A DNA stretch of 64,000 bases, taken from contig JAQGBZ010000233.1 in NCBI GenBank assembly GCA_034687125.1, positions 1 through 64,000 on the forward strand, in the 5' to 3' direction. Position 1 is the first letter of the stretch; each line of letters starts with the position of its first letter. The notes beneath the pieces are model-generated. The model ran no database searches. It saw nothing but the letters and a program-made list of their open reading frames with translations, and was not told where the DNA came from. A program made the position numbers and the translations under genes. Positions 1-12,200 of this stretch are shown piece by piece. This DNA comes from Neelides folsomi (lineage: Eukaryota; Arthropoda; Collembola; Neelipleona; Neelidae).

Positions 1-270
1 TTAAAGTGCAAAATGTGATATACTGAATAATTTGAGAAAAGAATGCAAGGTAGTCGTAAAAGGGATTTTGACAACTCTCGTGCTCATGAGTAGTAAAATC
101 GCAATAAAAACAATGAGAATTGTTCCATTCTTTGACAAAGTCAAAAGTGGGAAAGTTTCCATATTAAAAATCGCCTCGTTGAGACGGGTAAATTTCTCCA
201 TTGTGAGTTCCGTAATGTTCCTCATTTTTGTTTTGATAGAAAGAAGATGGAATTTTAAGAGTGTCATCCT
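1..270 (-). CDS. Possible DIP-like terminal exon with hydrophobic tail
   Basis: After an ATTGCAG acceptor, a phase-0 frame stays open for 89 codons to a stop at 3-1. It contains a hydrophobic run, TILIVFIAILLLM, compatible with a transmembrane segment or a GPI-attachment signal, followed by about 27 mostly non-polar residues. DIPs are usually membrane-anchored at this point. If entered in phase 1 directly from 7815, the exon would instead read EDDTLKIP... and stop after about 35 codons without the hydrophobic run. Confidence 0.35.
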   Translation of the reverse strand, partial: RMTLLKFHLLSIKTKMRNITELTMEKFTRLNEAIFNMETFPLLTLSKNGTILIVFIAILLLMSTRVVKIPFTTTLHSFLKLFSISHFAL

Positions 271-3200
271 CTGCAATATTATTGTCAAAGTTTTTGTAGG
301 AATTACAAAAAGGAAAAGCTGTTTTCCCTATCCACTTATTTTATCGGTCGTTCAAAAGAGGATTAAATTTCAAAAACTCGAAACTACTCTTGCTATATCA
401 AAGCACAATTTACCTCATGCTTTATCCCCACTATGTTTAATATCTCCTCAGGTCTTCTTTTGATTAATTTTATATAAAAGACCTTTCACTCCTTGAAACC
501 TTTTCTGTTATTTCCCCCACTCTTAATTAGACTCCAATCCCAGTTCATTTACTTTCCCATTTTAAAATAATCTCCCAAGATTATTTAAAATTAAATTCTT
601 TCAATCTGGTACTTTCCCTTTGATTTCCCTTATTAATAGAAATAGGATTATATCTCTCACTTATTTTAGCTTATTCTTTTAATATCCTTCCGAGTAGACT
701 GTAAAGGTTATTAAAAAGAATTGAAAAGATTTAATTTAAATTAATTATCAGGAACTGGATATTTAATCATCTAGACTTTACTTACTTGTGATAATATTTT
801 AATCTCCGGATTGTTTTGGATCTAAGGATGAATGCGAAAATGAGAAAGTTGTATTAGTTCCTACAGGGATCTCAAAAGCACGAGTGGTTCATAAGCTTTT
901 TGCATAAAATTACACACAAGTTATATAGGAAGTAGTTGAATGTATTTGTCATGTCTGTCGAGTTTCCTTCTACGTGTTTCGGGTGAGTTGCAATCTGGAA
1001 CTGGAATATCTTATAAAACCAAGTTGAACTCATTCCTCTTTGTGGTTGAGAACAATATCTGACAAATGTGCATAAAGTCAGGGAAGGACAAACTCCTTTT
1101 ACGGATTTCTCAATTAAGCGTCTTTGACTCTCCCGAGGAAAGTCACCACAGAGAACTCAAACTTCATTTCCAACCCAAATTTCCTTCATGGGAATCAAAA
1201 GCCCAAATGCTATATTTGACACATTTAATAGTAAATTAAAAAAATGAATATTTGAATGAAAAAATGAATATTGTAAGGTTCGGAAATGAATGTTATAAAA
1301 TTATAATAACATTCAGTTGACACATTGAGGAAGAGTTCCAATATGAAATTGTGAGAGGATAAATTGAGTATTTCTTACAGCATGAACTGATCTCATAACT
1401 CTCTGACCTCCTTCATATTATGCAAATAGACATCTTGAAAAGGATTGGGTGTATAAATCCTTCTGGCTGTCGTCCTCCCTCAGATTTACTCTTCAGCTCC
1501 ACGATTCCCCTCCATAGAGAACCCGGGCTCAATATTTGCTTTGGATTTGTCACGTCATATCATAACTGTCAGAAACACGAACTAGTGAAAGTCAAATTCA
1601 TTGAGGTCCACGAGGAAGAAGCGCCGAGGTGAAGGCAAACCCACTTTTCCCCTCCATTAGCCAATTTATTGACTTCTATTAGTTTCCCTCCACAATGTTT
1701 ACAAATATCCTTTTCTCATTAAGATATCAATTTCAGATCCCACCCGGTGGATATAAAAGATTCAACCCCCTATGAATTTATTTCTCTCTCTTCGAAGAAA
1801 TTTTATTATGCTTTTTTGTATTCTTTTTAAGGGTGCAAGGATGGAACCAGAAATTGAACAATTTTAAGATTTTTATTCAAAGTTGGAATTACAATTAGTA
1901 TTTTGTATTTATAACAATATCTGTTTCTTGAAATGCATTCGAGATTATCTTCTACACATTTTGGCAACTTGAATTTAACTTGCGAGGTTAAACAAATCTT
2001 CTAAGGGCAAATACAAGTTAGGAGACTCCCGACCTACAAGTTAGCAGACCATTTTCCCTTTAACATTATATGCCCTATCTCACATACAAGTAAGCCGCCC
2101 ATCCGACCCACTAGTAAGCCGCCTAGCAGACTCACGACCTACAAGCTAGCAGACCATTACACTACCCGACCTACCAGAGACCCGACCATTTCTTAAATAG
2201 TCATAAATCAACTTTTAACGTTAATATAAGCAGATATAGTTTATTTTAAATGTTATCTTGTATAGAATGACGGTATTTATGGGCTCTGAAGTCTCATTTA
2301 AATAACTTTTTTAATAACATTTAGCAGATATAGCTAATTTTAAATGTTATTTTAAAAAAACTTGAGTTTTACATTACTTACAATTAGTTGATTAATAAAT
2401 AGTAATTATATTAAAGGTAAATGTGCATAAAAACGTTAAATTGATTCTATGATAAACTTTATAAATATTTTGTAGCAGATATAGCTAATTTTAAATGTTA
2501 TTAAAAAAGTTATTTAAATGAGACTTCAGAGCCCATAAATACCGTCATCCTATACAAGATAGCATTTAAAATAAACTATATCTGCTTATATTAACGTTAA
2601 AAGTTGATTTATGGCTATTTAAGAAATGGTCGGGTCTCTGGTAGGTCGGGTAGTGTAATGGTCTGCTAGCTTGTAGGTCGTGAGTCTGCAAGGCGGCTTG
2701 TGGATCGGATGGACGGCTAACTTGTATGTGAGTTAGGGCATATAATGTCAAAGGGAAAATGGTCTGCTAACTTGTAGGTCGGGTAGGCGGCTTACTTGTG
2801 GGTCGGGAGTCTCCTAACTTGTGTTTGCCTCTTCTAAGGCCTATTTACAAACGATAAATGGCTAATTACTCTATTATAATTATGTACTCTACATATTTAT
2901 TTGATAACAAGCAATTACATTTTATAAATTACAAATTTAATATACATAACACATTATTAAGCATTTTAAATATATTTTAATTACAAGATTTTAGAAACTT
3001 AAATTTAGGTTTCCTTTCTTTAACTCTAATTAAACGACATTAATTTAATTTACAACTGCTGATAATTTTGGTATAAATTCTACTATTTTAAGTTCAAAGT
3101 TATTTCTCACGCTAATCTAACATCATATCTAAAAGCTTATCTTACTCATTGTTTAACAAAATTTAAAACAAACTGACAAGTTTATTGACTTGTTGCAAAA

Positions 3201-6200
3201 TATTTTAATTTATTTACCTACCTTAAAGTATGTTTTAATGTATGAAGAAATATGATTTTCAAAATGTTATTTAACAATAAAAATTCGGTTTACCTAATTA
3301 ACGAAAATATAATAATCATCGTGTAATAGAGTTTAATCTAAATGTAAATAGTGTATCTATCCTGTATTGTTACAAATGAGACTTTATTAAAAATTGTAAA
3401 TAACATTTTAGTATACAATGATCATGAGCAATTTGTGTTGTCCTATCTGAAAAACAGATTTACAACGTACATGTAGTATATTTTCAAAATTTTGTTACAT
3501 TATTATAATTATTCTTACTTTTCATTAAATTAATTTATATGTAATATATTTTATATAAGTGCACTACTTCCATTCAAACTATTACATATTACTAACATTT
3601 AATCATCTTCAGTTTATTCGCATCGTTATAAATTTTCCATAAATTTTCAGCATCCTTTCATACAGATAAGTATAGGCAATTAAAGTTATTGATGAACATT
3701 TCATTTATACATTTATTTTCTATCTCAATATTTTGGTCAATGTCCAGATAATGGGGTAAAAACGGGCAACCATTTCCATAAAACGGGCAGTGACTGCCAC
3801 AAAACGGGCAAGGTTGCCCGAAACGGGCACCTTGCCCTAATGAATTTTAGCAACGGGCAAAGGTTATTCGAAATAAATTGGAGGTTCCCCGAATTGATAT
3901 TTATGCCTAAATTGAAAAAAAAAGAATTTTCGCCCAATACTATCTTGTGATTTGAAAGATACAAATCAACGTTCAAAAATGAGAAAAATTGTATATTTCA
4001 TAATTTCGCTTTGCTTTGCATATTGAAAGATAGCATTTGCATTCTGCATAGATTCAGATTGAAAAAATTAATTCAATATACAAAATTTCTGGACGATCTT
4101 CAGCAAACTTGTACTGAACTTAACCTTATCTAACCTATCCCAACACATGATAGTATTGTTTCTCAACCATAATAATTTATATAGACATGTAAACAATGTT
4201 AATCATAAATTTGGATAGGTTAGGTTAATTTTTCAATTTTTGTGGAAATACGGTAATATTGATTAGGGCAACCTCCAATTTATTTTGGGCAACGATTGCC
4301 CGATGTTAAAATTCAAACGGGCAAGGTTCCCGTTTCGGGCTACGTTGCCCCTTTTTGTCAACCATTGCCCGATTTGTGGCAGTCACTACCCGTTTTGTGG
4401 CAATGGTTGCCCGTTTTTACCCCATTATCTGGACATTGACCCGATATTTTTCTATGCAATTTTCTCATAAAAGCAACGAATCTTTCAAATTAATACTAGA
4501 AAATCTCATGTACAAGTTATGTAATACAATATAAATGGTTTATTTCCATCATTTATCATCTAAATTATTTATTTACAATTTTACAACAAGTGCAGATGAG
4601 TATTATTTTAAAAAAACTTGAGTTTTACATTACTTACAATTAGTTGATTAATAAATAGTAATTATATTAAAGGTAAATGTGCATAAAAACGTTAAATTGA
4701 TTCTATGATAAACTTTATAAATATTTTGTAATTTAATTGGATTAATAAATCTTATGGCCTTAAGAAGTTCATTCATTTCGTATAATTTTACCCATTTGTC
4801 GAGAATCTTACAAATTGCTTCCATTTGTCACAAAATGAAAATTATTTATCTAATTTACTACTATACATTATAATTCTTTCCTAATTTACAAGGAAGAGTA
4901 TTTGTGAATATTCACCGTTTGTGCAGAATCCTTATTTAATGTGCCAGACTTAACTTTAGATGTAAGAATACAAACAGTAGTGTTGTTAAACGATTGTAAT
5001 ATGCATTATATAACAATTAATTGTGTTCAATCAATCATTATATCATACTACGGATTTAACTATCTGTATTTAGTTCTGTACTTCAATACCGTTGTAACTA
5101 ATATTAATTTAAGTATATAATTTATAATTATGTATTAACTCGTAAGATTGAGAGAGCGAGATTGATTAAAAATATGTCCGAATGATTTGTCTTAAAGATT
5201 TGGTCTCGCCGAAAGGGAAGGAGGTCACCTCGAGGTCCAAACAAGTCCAAGGTTGAAACAAAGGATAAGCAGGAAGGTACTTTTGATGGATAGGGCCGAT
5301 GCCGGGGAAGGGGGGATCTCGTTCCTCCTCACGTCCGACTTCGGATCCTGGTGCGACACGCCGGAGTCTCGTGGTGCCACAGCTGTGAAAGGAAACGAAT
5401 GAACCCATCAATCAGTTTATTGGCAATGAAGGAATGAAGTTCCTCCACTTAACTCTCATATTATGACTGTGAGATCTCTGGCCAGGTCACCTCGGGATTC
5501 CCCTCCCTACTTAAACCCACTTTCTATGTATGACACTTTCTCCCTTTTCTATTTCCTCTCCACCATCCATAAAAGTACCCCAATTTCCCCTCCCTGGAGT
5601 ATGTGCCCTCCAATTTAATTGCGAGATTAATTTATCCCCTTCATTTCTCCCATTATATTCGTCCAATAAATGCGTATTATTGGTTTATAATCCTAAACCC
5701 ATTTAATACACTTTCGACAATCAAACTTAGAGTTATGCATAAAGTACTTTGTACATACTGCAATTACATATTCCAATACCGATTCAACATTCCAATAAAA
5801 ATTTACTTAATTATTGAAAATGACGAAAAATACTTATTATCTGTTTGTACATGGTATATGGAATTTGAAATTAATTAAAAATTGCAAAATAATATAAAAG
5901 TCGCGAATCAACGGTGGAAAAGAAGAATTAAATGAATTCAGTGTTATTTGAAGGGAATATAATTTCCTTGTTTTGAACTCTTTCCATTTCAATTCCACAA
6001 GTTCTTCCATTCCGGCCCTCATTTTATTTCATAAATAATATAGGTGAGTGAGGAAGGGGTTGGAAGTTGAAAACTATTTCCGCCCAACAACTTTCTAGAT
6101 GAAAAAACTTTTGGTCAATTTGAGGAGGGGAGTTTGATTATTTTTGCGACAAGGCAAGGAGTCTTTTGCCAACTACAGATGCTTCCACGTAAACCGACCA

Positions 6201-9200
6201 TAATATGAGCGAGGGTTCTCATATTATTTTTCGACAAAGTGCCTCTAAATGGAGTAGAAATGGAGGAATTCCAATCTCAATCTTCTCCCCCAACCCCTTG
6301 CTCTGTCTCTCACTCCGCAGATTCCTATTGAGAGGAAGGGAGACGGACGTGAGGGAGATTTTGAGTGGCACTTCTCCTACATGGCATAATGGACCCAAGG
6401 AGGAAAAATGGTATGAGATCCCAATTCACATGCAACATCTTCACATCATCTTCACTTTCAATGGGAGAGGCCAAAGGGAACCTCAAGGATTTTTCCCTTT
6501 CATAAAACGATTCAGACCATTCAAACAAGTTCTCAAATGAATTTCTCTAAATATCTTAAACAATTTTCATTCTGTGATTTTCTTCAATTTCAGCAATTTT
6601 CCAATTGAAAGATTTAAAAATTCCATTTAACAATTACTCAATTTACAATTTCATAATTTTGAAGTGAATTTCACTAATTATAATTTCTTATTTTTTCCTC
6701 CCTTGTTTACTATTCGTTGTGTAGCTATTCAATTCGGCATATAAGTGAAATATCAGTAAAATATGGAAAACTTTTCCAATAAAAGCGTTGTATATATTAT
6801 GCATCTTGTGGAATTAAATGAAGCTTGTGCTGATCTCTTCAAAGAAACTGGTTTAAGACACTTTAAGATATCTCGTACGGGCCGAATTTCCGAATATAGG
6901 AATTGAAGTTCTCCTGAATAAAAATGAATTGAATGTCGAGGTCTTTCAATAAGGTTTTGTCTTCAACGTTCCACGTAAATATTACATTCTACGAAGTATG
7001 AATGGTGGATTCCAATGGTTTGGATATAGTTGAAGTTCATAAAAGAAATGCCGGAGATCTCTGTTGAAGATCACTCAAGCAAATATCTCGATTTTTACAC
7101 TCGATAGAATTTTGATCATTCAATCCGTCATCGTCATCACATCCCTTTTCCTTGTTCTACCTTCCTCAGCTATTCCGCTTATATTAATTCCTCAAAAGGT
7201 CCTCCGCGACTTAATTGACAGAGACAAACGAGTTCCTTTTATACTTTCAAAATTCCCTCAAAAGACATGAATATTAATTTTATTTACATAATACCTTTGT
7301 ACATTCTGGGAATCTCTCCGAGGACATTCATAATTCAATAATTGATGAAAAACTTGTAAAAATTTCTCAAACTTTTTTGTTCTAATAATTTCCCAACTTA
7401 TAATTTAATTGACGTGTTAGTTTTTCTACACTAAACGTCTACTTGTCAAGAAGTGGAATTTGTTAAAAAATATAAAAGTTGAGAAAAAATGGGAGATGAA
7501 ATTTGTAAGGCAAGATGAGCTTCTAATTAAGAGCTAAAGATGTGATACACGTTAATGAAGAGGAATTAGTGTAAGCGGAGGAGCGAAAAAGAAGTTTTTA
7601 AATATTTGCAAGACTCCATTTGAACAAGGGAGGAAAAGAGTGAAATAAAACCTTTAGCTTAAAACGTTCATCGTAAAGGGAGATTCTCCAGAGAGATATA
7701 CAAGTCTGAATGAAGGGATATTTAGAGAGCCATTGGAAGCCATTGGGATTTTAAAAGCGGTCTACAAGGGGGAAGATAGAGATCTGGAAGTTAAACATTC
7801 TAAAAGATCCTCACCGTAAGTTGTCCACACTGATTGTGGTTCTTTATTTGGGTGACGACCGAGGGTGGGATCGTCTTCGGAGCCGGAGCTGATGGGCGAC
7901 GTCGCGTAGCCTGAAAGTAAGTGGAAGTGTGAAAGACCAAATTAGATTCCTCTCAATTTATTTACTTTCTCTTTCTCTTAATGGCCCCAGCCACTGTTCT
8001 CCAATTTTACTAATTAAATTTCCTTTGGTATTTGAGATTTATTAGTAAATAAATACTGTCAGGTTTCTAGCTATTAAATTCAAGAGGGATCTTTCTTTCA
8101 AACACTGAATTTTACAAAAGCTGAATTTTATACTTACAAAGAAACAATTAGTGAGGAAAAGGGTCCTTGTGAGAGAAGGAGACAATAAGAATATTTGATT
8201 TTTGTGGAAATTCCCTAAAAAACTCTTTGGTATTCTGAACACTCCAAAAGGGGGGATGAAAATTCATTATGATGGGAAAGTAATCTATTTAAATTCTAAC
8301 GGCGTAGGTGCATTAAATAGAGAAAAACTTACCTGGGCGAGTCACCACTTGGTTTTCTGTCGCACTTGAAGTTACTTTGTTCAACTTAATCTCTGTTTAA
8401 TAAAAATAACAATTTTATAACAATTTTAATTACATCTTTAAAACATTCTTATAATGAACATTTAATTAATTAGATGGTGTTTAATTCTGTATTTTAACTA
8501 TTTAGTTCTAGTGTTTAATTCTATTAGGATCGTCATTCATCTAAACTCCGTTAAATTGATAACGAAATAAGAAAAGACATATTTATGTGAATGATTTTTT
8601 AATATAAAAATGATAAATATATGGGAATGGGTAGTCTCATATCTCCTGACCTAATCCTTTGATCCAATATGTGGGGCAAGTTAGGAGTGAAATGAATCTC
8701 AACAGTTTATTGGATTGAGAGTGAGGTGGGGAAAGGGGAGAAGCCTTTCATTCCAAACCCATTAGAGACTCAGAGAAGAAGTATTTTATGGGCAAAGTCG
8801 TTATTGGCGAGAGTCCCTAATCATAAATAATACATTTTGTATGGGAAAGAATCGGTTTTCAAACCCTCAGCCCAAAGAGAAAGGCCTTTGAGAAAACTCA
8901 TTCCAATTTCTGGAATCCTCGAATTGGAAAGCGGGTGAAAATGGAGCGAAACCCCCAGAAAGGACCCGACCTGGCAGCCCCTCAAAGAGAATATCCGAAT
9001 TTCCCCAATTGAGAAGGAGGAAATTCTCCCTTCCTTCGCTATGATGCCTCTGGAAGTTGAAGTTTCCCCGAATCACCCGGTGACTTCCGTATCAATTTCT
9101 TCCCTCATCCACGGCGGGTTTGATTCCTTCCTTCCTTTCCCGCTTTTTTCAGTTCCTCAAGTGCCAACAGAGTTGACGAAACGACATTTTTATGCCGACT

Positions 9201-12200
9201 TCCTTCCCCATTATTTTCCTAAGCCGGTTTGAGTTAAAGGATCGGACGACGCTCAAAAGATTTATAAAGATGATCTATAGCTTCAAATTATGACATTGTC
9301 TCGGTTTTAACTACCATTTGGAAAACAATGAGAAATAACGGAAGCATAACTCTCCAAATGGTTTGGAATACTTATGGAGGAAGGAGATGGGAAAAGTAAT
9401 GATCGTAATCCTCCGGACTCATCCATCCATATCCATTTGAGATGTCAATAAATTGAAGTGGAGGTAGACATCGTAGACATCCTAGATATTTCTCTCTCTT
9501 TTTATGTATTTATGCACCGAGTATGTCTATGGAAGGAGTATTATAATACAAAAGGATCATTTTTATCTCCGTGTGAGAATCCCTTTTACTTTCCCTTGAC
9601 TCCCTCCCTCAACCGCCCCTTATGAGAAGTGACAGGTTGGGAAAGGCTGACGTTTGGATGGTTAAAAACCCCCATCTTCGATCTCCTTCCGAAATCCATC
9701 TCAAAACGGCCTTAATGGACCTTCACAATTCATAATTCATGTAGTCAAAATGAGTCGTATGAGACTTGTGAGAGTTTTGGAAATGACTTCATATGGGAAA
9801 GATGCGTAAATAAAGAAAGAGTTGTTCAACTTTCTTTTTCCATTTTCTAAATTGCGGAGAGTGGGACGTAATTGAAGGCGGTTTGATGTAAATTGAGTCT
9901 GAATATTTTGGAGAAGCAGTCAGTCACTGTCGATGAAGAGGTTTTGACACTCAGCTCATCTGTTTATTTAATTTGTGGAGAATAGATGATCCAGTGTGAG
10001 ACGATCGGCTCTTATCTTCCTTGTAATTTATCTCTCGTGTGGAAGATAAGAATATTTTAAAGATAATGATATGAGGTGGAGAGTAAGCAGATGTTGTGGG
10101 AGGATTTCCCCTCCCATTAATATCCACTTGATAGCTATTGATATTCCGTTAAGGTGGACGGCATTATTCCCTATATCAAATATTAGTTGATCCATCTCTC
10201 CCACCATGGGGTCTCGGGAGGATCGATTTTATGCTAAATAACTCCTGGAGAATCACCAACAGACTGATGTTTAAAGATACACATAGGGAGCTGCGAGTGT
10301 CCATGTGCGGGGTCGGAGTGTCTCCCAGTGGATCTCCCAGAGGATCTTGGCCCTTTCTTCACCCGTCCCACACAGCTTGGAGAGATGATGAATAGTGGAA
10401 TAAGTAAAAGGATCTGAGGGAAGTGACGAAGGGAAAATTGGCAGGAAGAAGAAGAAGACCACTCATCCATTCCCACTCCCTTTCTCCCTGCTGCTTTCCA
10501 TTAAAAGATACTCCCTAACGAGACCACCCGCAAGACACATATTTCACACTTTATTATAATAAATCTATCGATGCAACTTTTCAATATAAATATTATCTAT
10601 ATTACGTATAATATGCACCTAGGTATTATATGAATGTAATATGTATTCGTATTCTATGATGTATTATTATTACATCATATTAATCCTTCAATTTTGACCA
10701 AATTTTTTATATCTTATGCTTTATGTGAGATGAGATTATGCATAAAATAACCCATATTAATCCTAGTAAAAATGTAGTAATGTTTTTGTTTTACCTTGCA
10801 GCTTAATTCCCGATTCGTGAGTTCCTAATGAATTTCTAGCTACGCAATTGTAAAGACCTTTATCCTGAGAAAAAATACAAATGAAATTATTTATTAAAAC
10901 TTACATAATATAAACATATCTGATTATAAATGATTAGGTTGTAAATGACTACATGCTTTTATATATTGTTTATTTGTTATATATTTATTTTTATGAATTT
11001 TATATTTAATTTTACCTGAGGCTCAAAATTTCGGACAGTGAGCTTCGTGTATACTTTGTAACCTCTCTTAATTTCTTCTATCTGATATTTTTTCCTACAT
11101 AGAAAACATTTTATTAGAGAAAGCCATCATATAGGAATGCAAGGGATTGAATTATTGTTATTTATTTCCATTTAATTACCCTTTAATGAGCATTTCTCCA
11201 ATATTCTTTGTCCAATAGATGAAGGCTCTCGGACAGGCCTCTACGACGCACTCGAGCGTTACATCGCTCCCGACCGGAGTTCCCAAAAGCTGACCGTCCG
11301 ACTTGGTGACGGGAGGAACTGGGGGTGATAGATGAAAGTAATTAAATTCCTCATAACTTACTCAAAGATGCTTTGTTGGAGTGGCCAATAAAGTAAATTT
11401 GATTTATCCTTTAAGGTGAGTGATAGATTGATGAAAGGAAATTGGAAAAATGGAATGGGAAGGAAGTTGGTAATTACCCGGGGTCGAAATGAAAAGACCT
11501 AGATCATGCCCCTCTCAATGGTGAGGGTCAATAAAAGGCCGAGAATGATTCGAAGGGGCGCTGGAGAACGGCATTGAATTGAGTGAGGAAGAAAATTGTG
11601 TGATGGGTTGACAAACGAAAAAAGATTTATTTTTACGAGGAGGGGAGAAGAAAAGGAGGCTCATTCATTGGGAGGAGGGAATTGCATTTCGGCCCGTTTT
11701 ATTAGAACTCCCTTCCCAGGTCCGGATCGAATGGGAAAGGCATTAAACGATGGTCATCCTCATCATAGAAATTGCTCTGAAGATCAATTGGGAAGAATGA
11801 AAGGAATGAGGAAGCTGTCTTCTCTCAAAAGGCAATAAGAACAGATTTGTCAGCCTCGCTCCAAGAGCTCATACATTCCCTCATCGGTCTCACATCGAAG
11901 ATGGAGAAAAGGATAGAAAATAAGAGATCATCGCACCCAATGTCATCAAAGTCATTGAACAAAAAATCATTTTCATCCTTACAGTTCACATCCAGAGTGA
12001 TTCGTTTTGAAACGGCTGGGGGGACCTGGGAAAGAAAAAAATCCAACCTTTCACCTTGTCCTTTTTACATATCTTATTTCAATCATTATTTTATATTACA
12101 TCCATTGATTGTTATGAGATTGTTTAAAAATTTTCGATTTACCTCGTTGCTCCCAATGCAAAGGAAAGTTCCCTGGAAGAAAAAAAGATTGGTCAAGGAC

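Larger units (their letters stand above)
1..7814. other. DIP gene 3' introns: AT-rich, no independent gene
   Basis: Apart from the two candidate exons above, this stretch is AT-rich. It holds two foldback transposons and a 128-bp direct duplication (separate entries). Reading frames of 60-110 codons occur on both strands, for example 6205-6540 plus. They have no start context, domain or splice support and are treated as chance. Confidence 0.6.

Noticed and set aside
2566-2751. Minus-strand frame inside foldback element A
   Set aside because: It is translation of the transposon arm subrepeats, not a protein gene.
5136-5382. Read-through of the 50-nt candidate exon as a terminal DIP exon
   Set aside because: The frame stays open for about 80 codons but gives no membrane anchor; kept only as an alternative to the spliced model.
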